Shown here: positions 17,147 through 26,584 of the stretch, in pieces | Layout: every line of letters starts with the position of its first letter | Position numbering within the stretch: the stretch's first letter is position 1 | DNA from: Fibrella rubiginis | Lineage (GTDB): Bacteria; Bacteroidota; Bacteroidia; Cytophagales; Spirosomataceae | DNA length: 64,000 bases | Assembly (NCBI RefSeq): GCF_017353185.1 | Contig: NZ_JAFMYV010000004.1 | Span: forward strand, 248,001-312,000 | Reading direction: 5' to 3' | Position numbers and translations under genes: made by a program | The notes under the pieces: generated by a model | What the model was told of the DNA's origin: nothing | The model's database searches: none | The model's input: only the letters and a program-made list of their open reading frames with translations

Positions 17147-18403
17147 ATGACCAAACGCTACCTCTGCTTCCTGCTTCTTTTGGGCGCCATTACAGCGCAA
17201 GCCCAGCCCACGGCCCGCCTCAGCCGCGATGAACTCCACGACCGGGTGCTGGGTATGCTGGTTGGGTCGGCCATCGGCGATGCGATGGGTGCTCCTACCG
17301 AAATGTGGTCACGCGAGATGATCGGCACTATGTATGGCTCCGTCACGGGGCTTGACTCGATGGTGCGCGAACCCTCGGCCGAGGGCACCTGGTACATGAA
17401 CCTTCCCGCCGGTGGCACCACCGACGACACCCGCTGGAAGAAGCTGACGGTGAGTTACCTGCTGACGCAACGGGGTGGCCCACTCGACGCCCGCGCCTTT
17501 GCGGGCCATATCCTGACGCAGTACCGCGCCGACGTGCAACGCCTGAAAAACACTTCCGGCGACGATCCAGGGGCATTTGAAGCCAACACCCGGCGCATGG
17601 CGTGGCTGCAGGAATGGGCCAAAGTGGCCAAACCCTACGCTGCCCAAAACTGGCCCGCCTACGTAGATGCGTTGAGTGGTTTCTACGGTGGCGAGATGAC
17701 CTGCGCGGGCCTGCTCTACGCGCCGGTGCTGGGCACTCTATTTCCCGGACAACCCGAACGCGCCTACGCCGAAACCTTCCGCCTCGCCATTTTTGACCTG
17801 GGTTACGCCCGCGACCTGACCGCCCTGACCGGAGCCATGATGGCCGCCGCCATGACACCCGGTGCCACACCCGAATCGGTGCTGAACGTGCTGCGCGATG
17901 TAGACCCGCAGGGCTATTTCCAGAGCCGGCTGGTGGGCCGCATGGGCTACCGGGCCCTGGAACGGGCGCGATCGGTGGTGTACAAGGCCGCCCAGTGGAC
18001 CCCGCCTGCGGCACTGAACACGGCGGGCCTGGTGTTTCCGCGCCACGGGCGGGCCGATACGCTGGCACTAGCCCGGCGGCAGTATGCGTTTACGCTGCTG
18101 GACGGGTATAATCAGGATTCGCCGATCAGGTCGGGCGAGATTTTCCAGATCACGCTCACGGCCATGCTCTATGGCGGGTTCGATTTTCTGAAAAGTCTCC
18201 AGTTCGCCGTTAACTTCGGGCGCGACAACGACACCACCGGGGCCATTATCGGGGCCATTCTGGGTGCCTGCCATGGTGCCGACAAACTGCCCAAAGACCT
18301 TGTCAATCAGGTGCTGACCGTCAACAAAAAACATACCGAAACCGATCTGGTCAAACTCGCTGATGACCTGACAGGGGTTATTTGGGCACGGCAGGGTAAG
18401 TGA
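17147..18403 (+). CDS. Exported ADP-ribosylglycohydrolase (DraG/ARH-like)
   Basis: This 418-residue protein has a Sec signal (MTKRYLCFLLLLGAITAQAQ) followed by an ADP-ribosylglycohydrolase fold. DRVLGMLVGSAIGDAMGAPTE (about 32-52) is the family N-terminal signature, PAGGTTDDTRW supplies the metal-binding TTDDT motif, and NFGRDNDTTGAIIGAILGA supplies the D-N-D-T/S metal ligands near residue 360. Metal ligands therefore look intact. Family enzymes remove ADP-ribose from proteins or hydrolyse related N-glycosidic bonds. A secreted version is less usual and may act on extracellular nucleoside-type substrates. A MOSC gene begins directly downstream (29 bp, or overlapping if its GTG is used). Confidence 0.88.
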   Translation: MTKRYLCFLLLLGAITAQAQPTARLSRDELHDRVLGMLVGSAIGDAMGAPTEMWSREMIGTMYGSVTGLDSMVREPSAEGTWYMNLPAGGTTDDTRWKKLTVSYLLTQRGGPLDARAFAGHILTQYRADVQRLKNTSGDDPGAFEANTRRMAWLQEWAKVAKPYAAQNWPAYVDALSGFYGGEMTCAGLLYAPVLGTLFPGQPERAYAETFRLAIFDLGYARDLTALTGAMMAAAMTPGATPESVLNVLRDVDPQGYFQSRLVGRMGYRALERARSVVYKAAQWTPPAALNTAGLVFPRHGRADTLALARRQYAFTLLDGYNQDSPIRSGEIFQITLTAMLYGGFDFLKSLQFAVNFGRDNDTTGAIIGAILGACHGADKLPKDLVNQVLTVNKKHTETDLVKLADDLTGVIWARQGK

Positions 18404-18432
18404 GTTTATATCATCATGCTATTGTATGTTCT

Positions 18433-19077
18433 ATGCACCTCGTCTCTGTTAATATCAGTCTTCCCCAAACCGTTAGCTGGCAGGGTCAGCCGGTTAGCAC
18501 AGGGATTTTTAAACAGCCCGTGACCCATCCGGTACCCGTTGAGACAAAGCATCTCACGGGCGACGGCCAGGCTGATCTTCGTGTGCATGGCGGGCGCGAC
18601 AAGGCCGTGTATGCCTACCCGCTGGAACACTACGCATACTGGCAAGGCCGCATAGCAGCAGACCTGCTGACAATGGGTGCCTTTGGCGAGAATCTGACAA
18701 CCAGTGGTTTATTGGAGCAGGAAGTGTGCATCGGCGATGTGTTTCAAGTGGGTACGGCCGTGTTGATGGCCGTGCAGCCCCGGTTGCCCTGCTTTAAGCT
18801 CGGTATCCGGCTCAACGACCCGAAAGTGGTTAAACAGTTTGCGCAGTCAGGGCACAGCGGTATCTATTTCCGGGTCATGAAGCCGGGTACCCTGCAAGTC
18901 GGTGACAGTATCACCCGGCTGGCACCATCTGACCACCGGATTACCATTCAGCAAATGAATGAACTGTATTGGGCGTCAGCCAAAGACAAAAACCTTATTC
19001 AGGCGTTGCAGTCCGTTCCGTTTCTGCCTGCTTTCTGGCAACGCACTCTGCGCCGCATGACCGGTAAGGCAGCGTAA
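18433..19077 (+). CDS. MOSC-domain protein (YiiM-like)
   Basis: This protein of about 214 residues carries the molybdenum-cofactor sulfurase C-terminal domain plus a short 3-alpha extension. ATG 18433 (MHLVSVNISLPQTVSW) matches the usual YiiM-type N-terminus. A GTG at 18400 would overlap the preceding stop codon and is less likely. Motifs are HGGRDKAVYAYPLEHY, FGENLTTSGL, the putative cofactor cysteine in QPRLPCFKLGIRL, and SGHSGIYFRV. YiiM-type proteins take part in Moco-dependent reductive detoxification of N-hydroxylated compounds. The gene is probably co-transcribed with the ADP-ribosylglycohydrolase, but a functional link is not evident. Confidence 0.88.
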   Translation: MHLVSVNISLPQTVSWQGQPVSTGIFKQPVTHPVPVETKHLTGDGQADLRVHGGRDKAVYAYPLEHYAYWQGRIAADLLTMGAFGENLTTSGLLEQEVCIGDVFQVGTAVLMAVQPRLPCFKLGIRLNDPKVVKQFAQSGHSGIYFRVMKPGTLQVGDSITRLAPSDHRITIQQMNELYWASAKDKNLIQALQSVPFLPAFWQRTLRRMTGKAA

Positions 19078-19144
19078 GCAGAGCAGGTAGGGCATCCGTT
19101 AGCCAGCCTCGGTGTCGGGTTTTAATCATACACCTGACCCTACA

Positions 19145-19182
19145 AAACAGCCGTACCCAACACAAGCTGGACACGGCTGTTT
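19145..19182. terminator. Bidirectional terminator-like hairpin
   Basis: A 10-nt perfect stem (AAACAGCCGT / ACGGCTGTTT) has an 18-nt loop and A- and T-rich flanks. It lies between the convergent MOSC gene and the small lipoprotein gene, so it can serve both directions. Confidence 0.7.
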
Positions 19183-19200
19183 ACCTGGCACATGATTGCC

Positions 19201-19713
19201 TTACGGCCGCACCCGCACCCGCGTTTCTATGGGCACTACGGTGGTGCCGTCGTCGAGGGTGAGCACAAAAAACAGCTGGATATCGGCATAGGTAGCGCCG
19301 AGGGCCGTGTTAGCAGGCAACGTCTTCAACTTTTTGAATGCCAGGTAGTTATCTACCGTTGTAGAAAACGTAGCCGTTTTGCCCGAGGCCGCAATCTTCG
19401 TGGCGAAGGTATTAGCCGCCGTCTTGAACGTGCTTTGGTTTATAGTGGCGTTGGTGGTCGACGCGCCCACTTGCGTGATCTCCGTAAACGCCCGCGGGCT
19501 GGTGCTCGGCAGGGTCATGGTGATCTCGATCTTACCGCCCGCCGCTATCGACGTCTCGTAGATGGGTATCCGCTCCAGGTATTTGTAGTTCGTATACGTC
19601 ACCGCGTTATCAACGGCGAGCAAGTCTCTGATGCCCGGCGCATCTTTATCCTGCTGGCAGGCCGACAAACCCGCGGCCAGGGTCAATGACAATAGGAAGA
19701 GTATCTTTTTCAT
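19201..19713 (-). CDS. Small lipoprotein downstream of SusC/SusD
   Basis: This 170-residue lipoprotein starts at ATG 19713 (MKKILFLLSLTLAAGLSACQQ) with the lipobox LSAC. The mature part reads like an all-beta domain (YTNYKYLERIPIYETSIAAGGKIEITMTL, ending ETRVRVRP) with no motif I recognise. It lies 26 bp after the SusD stop, in the position usual for surface-exposed SusE-like accessory glycan-binding proteins. That role is inferred from place alone. A longer frame to 19758 would overlap susD and skip the signal peptide. Confidence 0.7.
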   Translation of the reverse strand: MKKILFLLSLTLAAGLSACQQDKDAPGIRDLLAVDNAVTYTNYKYLERIPIYETSIAAGGKIEITMTLPSTSPRAFTEITQVGASTTNATINQSTFKTAANTFATKIAASGKTATFSTTVDNYLAFKKLKTLPANTALGATYADIQLFFVLTLDDGTTVVPIETRVRVRP

Positions 19714-19739
19714 GATGTTAGCTGATTGACAGTGAACGA

Positions 19740-21224
19740 CTAATCGATGTCCCACCACAGACGTTCGTTGGTTTTGGGACCGGGGTTCGGCACGTTGGGG
19801 TTCCGCTGAATTTCATTGTCGGTGTAGGGCAAACGTACCGGACGGGTACCATCGTCGCCCGACGGGTTCAGCACCTGCGACAGGGCGGGGTAGCCCGTGC
19901 GGCGGTAGTCGTCGAAAGCTTCCAGGCCAATGCCGAAGTTGGCAATCCATTTCTGGGTCATCACCTGCCGCAACTGGTTCTGTGGGCTGCCACTGAGCGT
20001 GACTACCTGCGGGTTGGCCGTGAAATACGTATTGATGTCGGCGGTGGCGATACCAGCTTTCACCATCGATGCCCGGATACCCTCCTGGTAAAACGTTTGT
20101 GCATTACCGGCCACACCCAGCGTCAGCACGGCCTCGGCCTGCATAAACGCCCGCTGGAAGTTGGTGATTATCCGTATGGGAGCCTCGCCACCCGCACCAG
20201 TCAGGTACGCACCAATGCGTGAGCGACCCGCCAGCGCGGGTGCCGCCGCAACGCTACCATTGTTGAAACCTACGTAGGCACCGCTGACGGTCGTGTAGAA
20301 CCTGGCCAGGCGAGGATCCTTGTAGGCCGTCAGCGAGTCGATAAACCGCGTACTGGCCATACCGTCACTGGGGCGGTTGACGAAGTTGAACGAATAGATG
20401 GGGTTTTGCTTGCCGTTGTCAGACCCGAAACCTACCTGAAAATCAAGTGCGTTGTCGTTAAGTAATCCCGCTGATGACGCAATGGCCTCGTCGATAATTT
20501 TTTTGGCCGTAGCGGGTTCTTTCCGGCCAATGATGATCGCCAGGCGCATGAGCATGGTGTTGCCCAGCCGCTTCCATTTGGTCAGGTCGCCACCGTAGAC
20601 CACGTCGTCGGTAGCGGGTTTGAAGCCCGTATAGGCCTTGTCTAACCCTTTGTCAATGTCGGCCATGCCTTCTTTAACCAGATCAAACAACCCCTGAATA
20701 TTCTGGCCCGAGTTGCCCAGGTAAATGTCCTGCTGCTTGTCGAGACGGGGGCTGAGGGTGTTGGTACCCTGCAGGGCCTGTGAGTAGGGAACATCGCCCC
20801 ACATGTTGGTGACGATACTGAAGGCATGGGCTTTCAATAGCTTGGCAATGCCCGCGTAGGCCGGGCTGGCAGCCTGAGTCAGATCAATAATCTGCTGCGA
20901 GTTGATCAAGGCTCCGGCATATAGCTCACCGTTCCACTGGTTATCTGATGCCCCCCGGATGTTGTAGACATCGTAGGTAGCCACCTGGTTGGCCACCCCG
21001 GCGGCATGCTGCATAAACACCTCGGCGATCCGGTTCAGGTCGTTTGAACTGGCAAAAGCAATATCATACTCAACCGTGGTGAGCAATACCGTGGCTGGCA
21101 CCACAGTGGGGTTGTTGGGTGTCGTGTTGACGTCGAAAAAGGTATCGCTACAGCTTTGCAGCCCTACCGTAAGTGGCAGCGTCAACAGGGCAAAGCGAAA
21201 GAATTTTGTTTGTATAGCAGTCAT
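19740..21224 (-). CDS. SusD/RagB-family lipoprotein
   Basis: This 494-residue outer-membrane glycan-binding partner of the SusC is encoded 14 bp upstream. A lipoprotein signal is visible (LLTLPLTVGLQSC). The SusD-like block AFSIVTNMWGDVPYSQAL is near residue 140, and the C-terminal region includes QVMTQKWIANFGIGLEAFDDYRRTGYP, typical of the SusD-like_2 subgroup. TPR-like helices dominate. The substrate is unknown because no degradative enzyme is encoded in this small cluster. Confidence 0.93.
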   Translation of the reverse strand: MTAIQTKFFRFALLTLPLTVGLQSCSDTFFDVNTTPNNPTVVPATVLLTTVEYDIAFASSNDLNRIAEVFMQHAAGVANQVATYDVYNIRGASDNQWNGELYAGALINSQQIIDLTQAASPAYAGIAKLLKAHAFSIVTNMWGDVPYSQALQGTNTLSPRLDKQQDIYLGNSGQNIQGLFDLVKEGMADIDKGLDKAYTGFKPATDDVVYGGDLTKWKRLGNTMLMRLAIIIGRKEPATAKKIIDEAIASSAGLLNDNALDFQVGFGSDNGKQNPIYSFNFVNRPSDGMASTRFIDSLTAYKDPRLARFYTTVSGAYVGFNNGSVAAAPALAGRSRIGAYLTGAGGEAPIRIITNFQRAFMQAEAVLTLGVAGNAQTFYQEGIRASMVKAGIATADINTYFTANPQVVTLSGSPQNQLRQVMTQKWIANFGIGLEAFDDYRRTGYPALSQVLNPSGDDGTRPVRLPYTDNEIQRNPNVPNPGPKTNERLWWDID

Positions 21225-21238
21225 TGGATGATGTCGGA

Positions 21239-24200
21239 TTAGAACGTGAAACGGAGGTTGGCACCGTAGTTACGGGTGTTGGGTGCGCTCTGCAACTCCA
21301 GGCCACGGATATTGCCCGCGCCCTGCGTGTTTACTTCAGGGTCGATGGGGATGCCCGGCGCGAAATAGAACAGGTTGCGGCCCACAAAGCTGAGGTTGAT
21401 GTTGCCAAAAGGCGTTTTGCTCAGCAGACTGGCGGGCAGGTCGTAGCCGAACGTAGCCTCGCGTACACTATAGCGGGTGGCATCATACACGTTCAGGTCG
21501 CTCTGAAGGCCAAAGCCCTGCCAGTAGGTCTGGGCGGCCACCTGAATGTTGTTGGGTACGTAGGTAGCGACACCGTCGGCGCCGGTTGTCTGGATGACCC
21601 CCGGAATGATGCGTGGTTTGTCGCGGTCGATACCCGTTTCGTAGAGTGCCCCCGCCGAGCGTAGCTGACCCACCGTAAACGACACGATCTGTCCACCCTG
21701 CTGGGTATCGAGCAGCACGCCGAAATTAAAGCCTTTGTACCGAAACGTGTTCTGAAGGCCAACCAGATAGCGCGGGTTGGGGTTCGAGATCACCTGCCCC
21801 GACTGCTCTGGATTCCACAGGCCCGACGTAGGGTTGATGATGTACTGCCCGTTGTACTGCGCGGCATTGGCTACCGTTGAGGTAGTGGCATCGACCCGCG
21901 GTTTTTTGTTACCGATGATCACGCCGTAGGGCTGGTCTTTCACGATGCTGGGGGCCGTACCGATAAAAGAACTCCCCGGAATGTTGAAGCTCGCCACCCC
22001 GTCGATGATGTCCGTGATCAGGTTGCGGTTCAGCGTGTAGTTGACCGTTACATCCCAGCGGAAATCTTTTGTCCGAATCGGGGTGGCCGACACCAGGGCT
22101 TCGATGCCTTTGTTGGTCATCCGCCCTACGTTGGTGGTGCGGGTGGTGTAGCCGGTGCTGGCTGCCTGTGCCACGTTCACGATCATGTCGGTGCTGATCG
22201 AGTTATAGAGCGTGAGGTCAACGCTAAACCGGTTGTTGAACAGACCGATGTTTGTGCCCACCTCATATGACGTGGTAAATTCTGGCCGCAGGTTGTTGCC
22301 CGACCCAATTCGGTTGCTGACCGAAAATGCGCTCAGGCCATTGATCGGAAACGCGATGTTAGCCACGTTGTTACCCAGGCCTGTAGATACGTACACCGTG
22401 TTGAGCAGGTACGGATCAGCGTCTTTGCCCACTTTGGCCGCTCCACCCCTGATTTTCAGGTATGACAGCGTCGTTGACTTCAGGTTTGGAAACATGTCGG
22501 TCAGGATGACGTTGCCCGACACGCCGGGGTAGAAATAAGTACCGTTCGAAATGGGTAGCGTCGACGACCGGTCGGCGCGGCCCGTTAGTTCCAGAAAGGC
22601 GAAATTTTTGTAGGAAAAACTAGCCTGTGCGTAGTATCCCACCAGCCGCCGCAGGGTGCTTGACTCAGACGTATTGTTGGCGTATACCGTAGCATTGCTC
22701 AGGTTGAAAAAGCCTGGCAGGGTCAGCGTCTGTCCGTCGGCGTCGATAAACTGGCTTTTCCGCTGGTTCACGTTCATGCCCAGGCGGCCTTCCAGGTTCA
22801 GGCCTGGAATGAGCAGGTCCTGCGTCTGGCCGCTCAGGATCAGGTCGCTGTTCAGTTCCTGCCGGTAGTTGGTAAATTCCGACACGCCCCCCGTTGGTAC
22901 CCGCGCCGAACCAAGCCCGAAAATCTGCTTCCGGCGGTCGGTGTAGGTGTCGATACCAGCCCGGTAGTAGAGGTTCACACCCTTGATGATGTCGTAGCTG
23001 AAATTGATGTTGCCAATGATCCGGTCTACGTAGCTGTTGGTCGAGTTCTTTTCCAGCGACCAGATCGGGTTTTCGGTGGTGCCGATAAAGAAGTTCCTGT
23101 TGTTGACATCCTGATACGGCAGGTTGGTGAGGTCATAGCTACGGGGCACCGCCGTGAGTGTACCAAACGCCGACCCGCCGTTGCCCGTTAGTGAGTTGCG
23201 CTGGTTAGTGTAGATGTAGTTGACCGACGTACCCACTTTCACCTTGTTGTTCAGTTGGGTAGTACCGCCAAAGCTCACGTTGGTACGCTGAAACTCCGAC
23301 TGCCGGACAATGCCTTTCTGCAAGGTGTTGGCAATGGTTGCATTGTAGTTGCTGCGCCCATCGGCCGAGGCACCACCCACGTTGATCGAGTTGTTCAGAA
23401 TCTGGCCCTGATTAAAAAAGTCACTCACATTGTTGGGGTATGCCTGGTACGACGTTGTGGTTGGAATCGTGCCCTGATAACCCGTTGGGGTGGCAATAAG
23501 CGGGGCGGGGTCCAATTGGGTTGGCGTGGCCGCATTCCGAATCAGCAGACCATTGTCGAGCAGCGGCGTGGTACCGAATTTTGGTCCCCACGAGGCCGTC
23601 GACAGGTTATTGAAGATGCCGAGCGACCCCTGACCGTAGTCGTTCTGGTACTTCGGCAGGCCATACACATCCTGGTACGTAATGCCGGTGTTGACCGAGA
23701 TCTCATTTTTCTTCCTTAACCCCCGACCCGACTTGGTTGTGATCAGAATAACGCCCGACGCTGCCCGCGAGCCATACAGTGCCGCCGCCGAAGGGCCTTT
23801 CAGCACGTTGATCGACTCGATGTTGTCGGGCGGTATGTCCAACCCGCGGTTCGACGATTGCGGCCCACCCAGTGTGCCGTTTGGTCCGGCGTTGGTGCGG
23901 TCGACATCGTTACTGATCGGAATACCGTCGACAATAAACAGTGGCTGGTTGTTTCCCGTAAACGACTGAATACCACGAATGTTGATGTTTGTTGACGAAC
24001 CCGGTTCGCCACTGGCACCGGTAATCTGAACCCCGGCAATCTTACCCTGCAACGTATTCAGAATGTTGGGCTCGCCCTTTTGTGCCAGCTTATCCCCGTT
24101 GATCTCCTGGGTGGCGTAGGACAGGGTCCGTTTGTCGCGCTCGATACCCAACGCTGTTACGACCACCTCCGATAAGTTGTTGGCGTCATTCTTCATGACC

Positions 24201-24478
24201 ACGTTGATCGTCGTCCGGTTACCAACAGCTACCTCCTGCACGGCGTAGCCAATAAACCCAAAAACCAGCCGCCCGTTGGCAGGTAGGGTAATGCGAAAAT
24301 TGCCGTCGCCGTCGGTGGTGGTACCACGACTGGTACCTTTCACCTGCACGCTCACCCCCGGCAATACGGCGCCATCGTCTGACGATGTTACGCGACCTGT
24401 AACGGTTGCGTCCTGTGCCCATGCTGGCAGACAGCACAATAAACACAACCACGCAACACTAAGTAAAAATCTAGCCAT
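21239..24478 (-). CDS. SusC/RagA-family TonB-dependent transporter
   Basis: This receptor has about 1079 residues. ATG 24478 (MARFLLSVAWLCLLCCLPAWAQ) gives a clean Sec signal; the longer frame to 24526 adds 16 residues and spoils it. Domains are CarboxypepD_reg-like (about 22-105), a plug with LNTLQGKIAGVQITG and QPLFIVDGIPISNDVD, and a long barrel ending NLRFTF. No STN domain is present. It forms a unit with the downstream SusD and small lipoprotein genes. The upstream 400 bp is AT-rich and probably holds the promoter, although no consensus could be fixed. Confidence 0.95.
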   Translation of the reverse strand: MARFLLSVAWLCLLCCLPAWAQDATVTGRVTSSDDGAVLPGVSVQVKGTSRGTTTDGDGNFRITLPANGRLVFGFIGYAVQEVAVGNRTTINVVMKNDANNLSEVVVTALGIERDKRTLSYATQEINGDKLAQKGEPNILNTLQGKIAGVQITGASGEPGSSTNINIRGIQSFTGNNQPLFIVDGIPISNDVDRTNAGPNGTLGGPQSSNRGLDIPPDNIESINVLKGPSAAALYGSRAASGVILITTKSGRGLRKKNEISVNTGITYQDVYGLPKYQNDYGQGSLGIFNNLSTASWGPKFGTTPLLDNGLLIRNAATPTQLDPAPLIATPTGYQGTIPTTTSYQAYPNNVSDFFNQGQILNNSINVGGASADGRSNYNATIANTLQKGIVRQSEFQRTNVSFGGTTQLNNKVKVGTSVNYIYTNQRNSLTGNGGSAFGTLTAVPRSYDLTNLPYQDVNNRNFFIGTTENPIWSLEKNSTNSYVDRIIGNINFSYDIIKGVNLYYRAGIDTYTDRRKQIFGLGSARVPTGGVSEFTNYRQELNSDLILSGQTQDLLIPGLNLEGRLGMNVNQRKSQFIDADGQTLTLPGFFNLSNATVYANNTSESSTLRRLVGYYAQASFSYKNFAFLELTGRADRSSTLPISNGTYFYPGVSGNVILTDMFPNLKSTTLSYLKIRGGAAKVGKDADPYLLNTVYVSTGLGNNVANIAFPINGLSAFSVSNRIGSGNNLRPEFTTSYEVGTNIGLFNNRFSVDLTLYNSISTDMIVNVAQAASTGYTTRTTNVGRMTNKGIEALVSATPIRTKDFRWDVTVNYTLNRNLITDIIDGVASFNIPGSSFIGTAPSIVKDQPYGVIIGNKKPRVDATTSTVANAAQYNGQYIINPTSGLWNPEQSGQVISNPNPRYLVGLQNTFRYKGFNFGVLLDTQQGGQIVSFTVGQLRSAGALYETGIDRDKPRIIPGVIQTTGADGVATYVPNNIQVAAQTYWQGFGLQSDLNVYDATRYSVREATFGYDLPASLLSKTPFGNINLSFVGRNLFYFAPGIPIDPEVNTQGAGNIRGLELQSAPNTRNYGANLRFTF

Positions 24479-24880
24479 ACTGTTTTGAAAATAAAGTGTT
24501 TGAGAAGACGACACAATAAATAGCAATAATACCAGTTAAGACCCCTGAAACAAAAAATACTTTGGCAGTTTATATCATATGTAAAATTTTCATCGGAATC
24601 ATTAATAAAATGGAGAGAATTTGATAGGCCGAACAGCCGCAAGCCCGAAATGAATAAATTTAGCCTATCTAATTTATATTCAGTGGCTTATAACTTATCA
24701 CTACTCATCTATATAGCTATTTATAAAATAAGTATAAACTGAAGTAGCTCACCAATGATTAACAGAGTATCATCCAGATCGGGTGGTACGCATGCTCAGA
24801 TAATTAGTGAATCGTGCGTCTCGCTGTTACCCAGACAGGAGAACCAGACAGAGCGTAATGAGCTAAAGCCTGAACATGCA
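24479..24880. other. AT-rich intergenic region upstream of susC
   Basis: About 400 bp without a plausible gene, noticeably richer in A and T than the flanking genes, especially 24530-24760. It should contain the promoter of the susC-susD-lipoprotein unit. I found no clear TAnnTTTG element or operator in it. Confidence 0.5.
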
Positions 24881-24940
24881 AACAGGTGTAACAAAAACGA
24901 CCAGTCCATTTACGGACTGGTCGTTTTTGTTACACCTGTT
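24881..24940. terminator. Strong bidirectional terminator-like hairpin
   Basis: Perfect 27-nt arms (24881-24907 / 24914-24940) surround a 6-nt loop, with an AAAAA/TTTTT run inside the stem. It lies 16 bp downstream of the NIPSNAP gene stop. It has neither heptad words nor the GGCTTACGC apex, so it is a conventional terminator rather than one of the heptad hairpins. Confidence 0.8.
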
Positions 24941-24956
24941 CAGACAAGTGGTCTGG

Positions 24957-25754
24957 TTACTGCATCGGCGAGTAATCTGTTGGCTTCATATACACCGATT
25001 CTACTTTCGTAGTGATCGGGCCATTCTTTTCCGAATCTGCTTTGACTTTTTCCCAAACAGGGTCTTTGCGGAATTCGTCGAAGTGTTGTTTGCCGGCGGC
25101 TTCGCTGGGGTGGGCCAGAATGTAGAGCAGTTGGGGTTGCTCGTCGGCGTTTTTGGGTTGCGTCATCCAGTAGGCAATGTTGGTCATGCCATGTTTGGTG
25201 AACAAGGCCCTGGTATGGTCGCGGAAGCGGGCAATCAGGTCGGGCATTTTGCCAGGATGAGTGCTGTAGGTGCGCAGTTCAAACGTGCGTGGCGGCGACT
25301 GTTTGCTGGGTTTCACCACCGGCGACAGTTCGGATTCGGTCATGAAGATTGAGGTGACGTGGTCTACCAGTTTGCCGTTGGCTTCGGTTTTGGCCACCAC
25401 GGCTTTCCACTCCGGATCGGCCCCAAAATGCTTCCACGACGTGTCGCGGGCGGCTTTGCTGGGGTAGGCCAGGATGTAGATCAGTTCTTTACGGCTGGTA
25501 TCGGTAGGGGTCCAGTAGCCAATGTTTTCCATACCATGTTTCTCGAAAATCTTGGTCGTGTACTGCCGGAACCGGTCAACGATAGCCTCGTATTTGCCGG
25601 GCGTGGGGTAATAAATCCGTACCTCATAGTACTTCGTCGAGGGGGCCGACGGAGGGGTATTGGCGGGGCTACCGGGGCCACCAGCCAGGGCAGTAAGTGT
25701 GGCCGAACACAGCGCAACGGCCGATAAGGCAAACATCATCAGGGCTTTTTTCAT
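24957..25754 (-). CDS. Exported NIPSNAP-family protein, two tandem domains
   Basis: This 265-residue protein starts at ATG 25754 (MKKALMMFALSAVALCSATLTALAGG), with a Sec signal and a short Pro/Ser-rich linker. Two NIPSNAP (dimeric alpha+beta barrel) repeats follow: YYEVRIYYPTPGKYEAIVDRF...HGMENIGYW and TFELRTYSTHPGKMPDLIARF...HGMTNIAYW, each followed by LIYILAYPS or LLYILAHPS and a W-x-x-F segment. The molecular role of bacterial NIPSNAPs is not established. It is divergent from the HAD phosphatase gene and ends at a strong terminator. Confidence 0.88.
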   Translation of the reverse strand: MKKALMMFALSAVALCSATLTALAGGPGSPANTPPSAPSTKYYEVRIYYPTPGKYEAIVDRFRQYTTKIFEKHGMENIGYWTPTDTSRKELIYILAYPSKAARDTSWKHFGADPEWKAVVAKTEANGKLVDHVTSIFMTESELSPVVKPSKQSPPRTFELRTYSTHPGKMPDLIARFRDHTRALFTKHGMTNIAYWMTQPKNADEQPQLLYILAHPSEAAGKQHFDEFRKDPVWEKVKADSEKNGPITTKVESVYMKPTDYSPMQ

Positions 25755-25827
25755 GGAAAGATGGTTGACAAACAGACCACAAATTACAACCATCTATCGA
25801 ACAATCAGGGGACGGGCGGGGTAATAG

Positions 25828-25903
25828 TGGACATTAGACGCTGGATATTGGCTATTAAACAACGTCTGAAGTCCGATAGCCAACGTCCAGCATCCAACGT
25901 CCA
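25828..25903. repeat. Imperfect heptad hairpin, TGGACGT type, between divergent genes
   Basis: The 28-nt arms (25828-25855 / 25876-25903) have five transition mismatches and a 20-nt loop. Each arm is four 7-nt words (TGGACGT, TGGATGC-like). All mismatches are A/G or C/T changes, so each would be a G-U pair in one of the two transcripts. It lies in the presumed promoter region between the NIPSNAP and HAD genes. Confidence 0.75.
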
Positions 25904-25915
25904 GTACTCAACGTG

Positions 25916-26584
25916 ATGACAACCAAGCAATCTCCGCTGTACTTCCTCTTCGACATGGATGGTACACTGATCGACAGTAACCCCACGCACAAAGAAGCGT
26001 ACACCCAGTTCTTTGCCCGGTACGATATCAAACTCACCGACGACGACTTTAAGGAGCACATTTCGGGCAAAATGAACCCGGAGATCATCCCCTATTTTTT
26101 CGAGCAGAAAGGCGAAAAACTCGATGACAAACGCCTGCAGGAGCTAACCACCGAAAAAGAGACGCTCTACCAGCAGCTGATGGCCCCAAAACTGGCTCCC
26201 GTGGCTGGGTTGGTCGATTTCCTGACTGCCGTTCAGCAGGCCAGCATCCCGATGGCCCTGGCCACCTCGGCCCCGATGATGAACGTCGACTTTGTGCTGG
26301 ATGGGCTGCGCATCCGCCAGTTTTTCCAGGAAATCGTGACCGACGCCGACGTGCAGCAGGGCAAGCCCGCCCCCGACGTGTTTCAGGTAGCTGCCGAACG
26401 GCTGGGAGCCAGACCCGATCAATGCGTGGTGTTTGAAGACTCGGCCAAAGGCGTTGAATCGGCGCAAAAGGCAAAGATGAAAGTGGTAGCCCTCAGCATC
26501 AGCCACGAGCCCGAAGCCACCGACAAAGCTGACCTGGCCATTGATGATTACGTGGGTCTGACGGTGGAGAAAGTAAAAGGGTGA
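25916..26584 (+). CDS. HAD-superfamily phosphatase (beta-phosphoglucomutase-like)
   Basis: This cytoplasmic HAD hydrolase has about 222 residues; ATG 25916 is preferred over the overlapping GTG 25913. Motif I is FLFDMDGTLIDSN (catalytic Asps), motif II is ALATSAP, motif III has the Lys in QQGKPAPDVF, and motif IV is VFEDSAKGVESA. A helical cap lies between motifs I and II. It resembles the phosphatase/phosphoglucomutase subgroup and probably acts on sugar phosphates. The stop codon lies inside the next hairpin, and the alpha-E gene follows on the same strand. Confidence 0.9.
   Translation: MTTKQSPLYFLFDMDGTLIDSNPTHKEAYTQFFARYDIKLTDDDFKEHISGKMNPEIIPYFFEQKGEKLDDKRLQELTTEKETLYQQLMAPKLAPVAGLVDFLTAVQQASIPMALATSAPMMNVDFVLDGLRIRQFFQEIVTDADVQQGKPAPDVFQVAAERLGARPDQCVVFEDSAKGVESAQKAKMKVVALSISHEPEATDKADLAIDDYVGLTVEKVKG

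Noticed and set aside
24881..24940. Member of the heptad-hairpin family
   Set aside because: Although the stem is 27 nt and perfect, it has no 7-nt words or GGCTTACGC apex and looks like an ordinary terminator.
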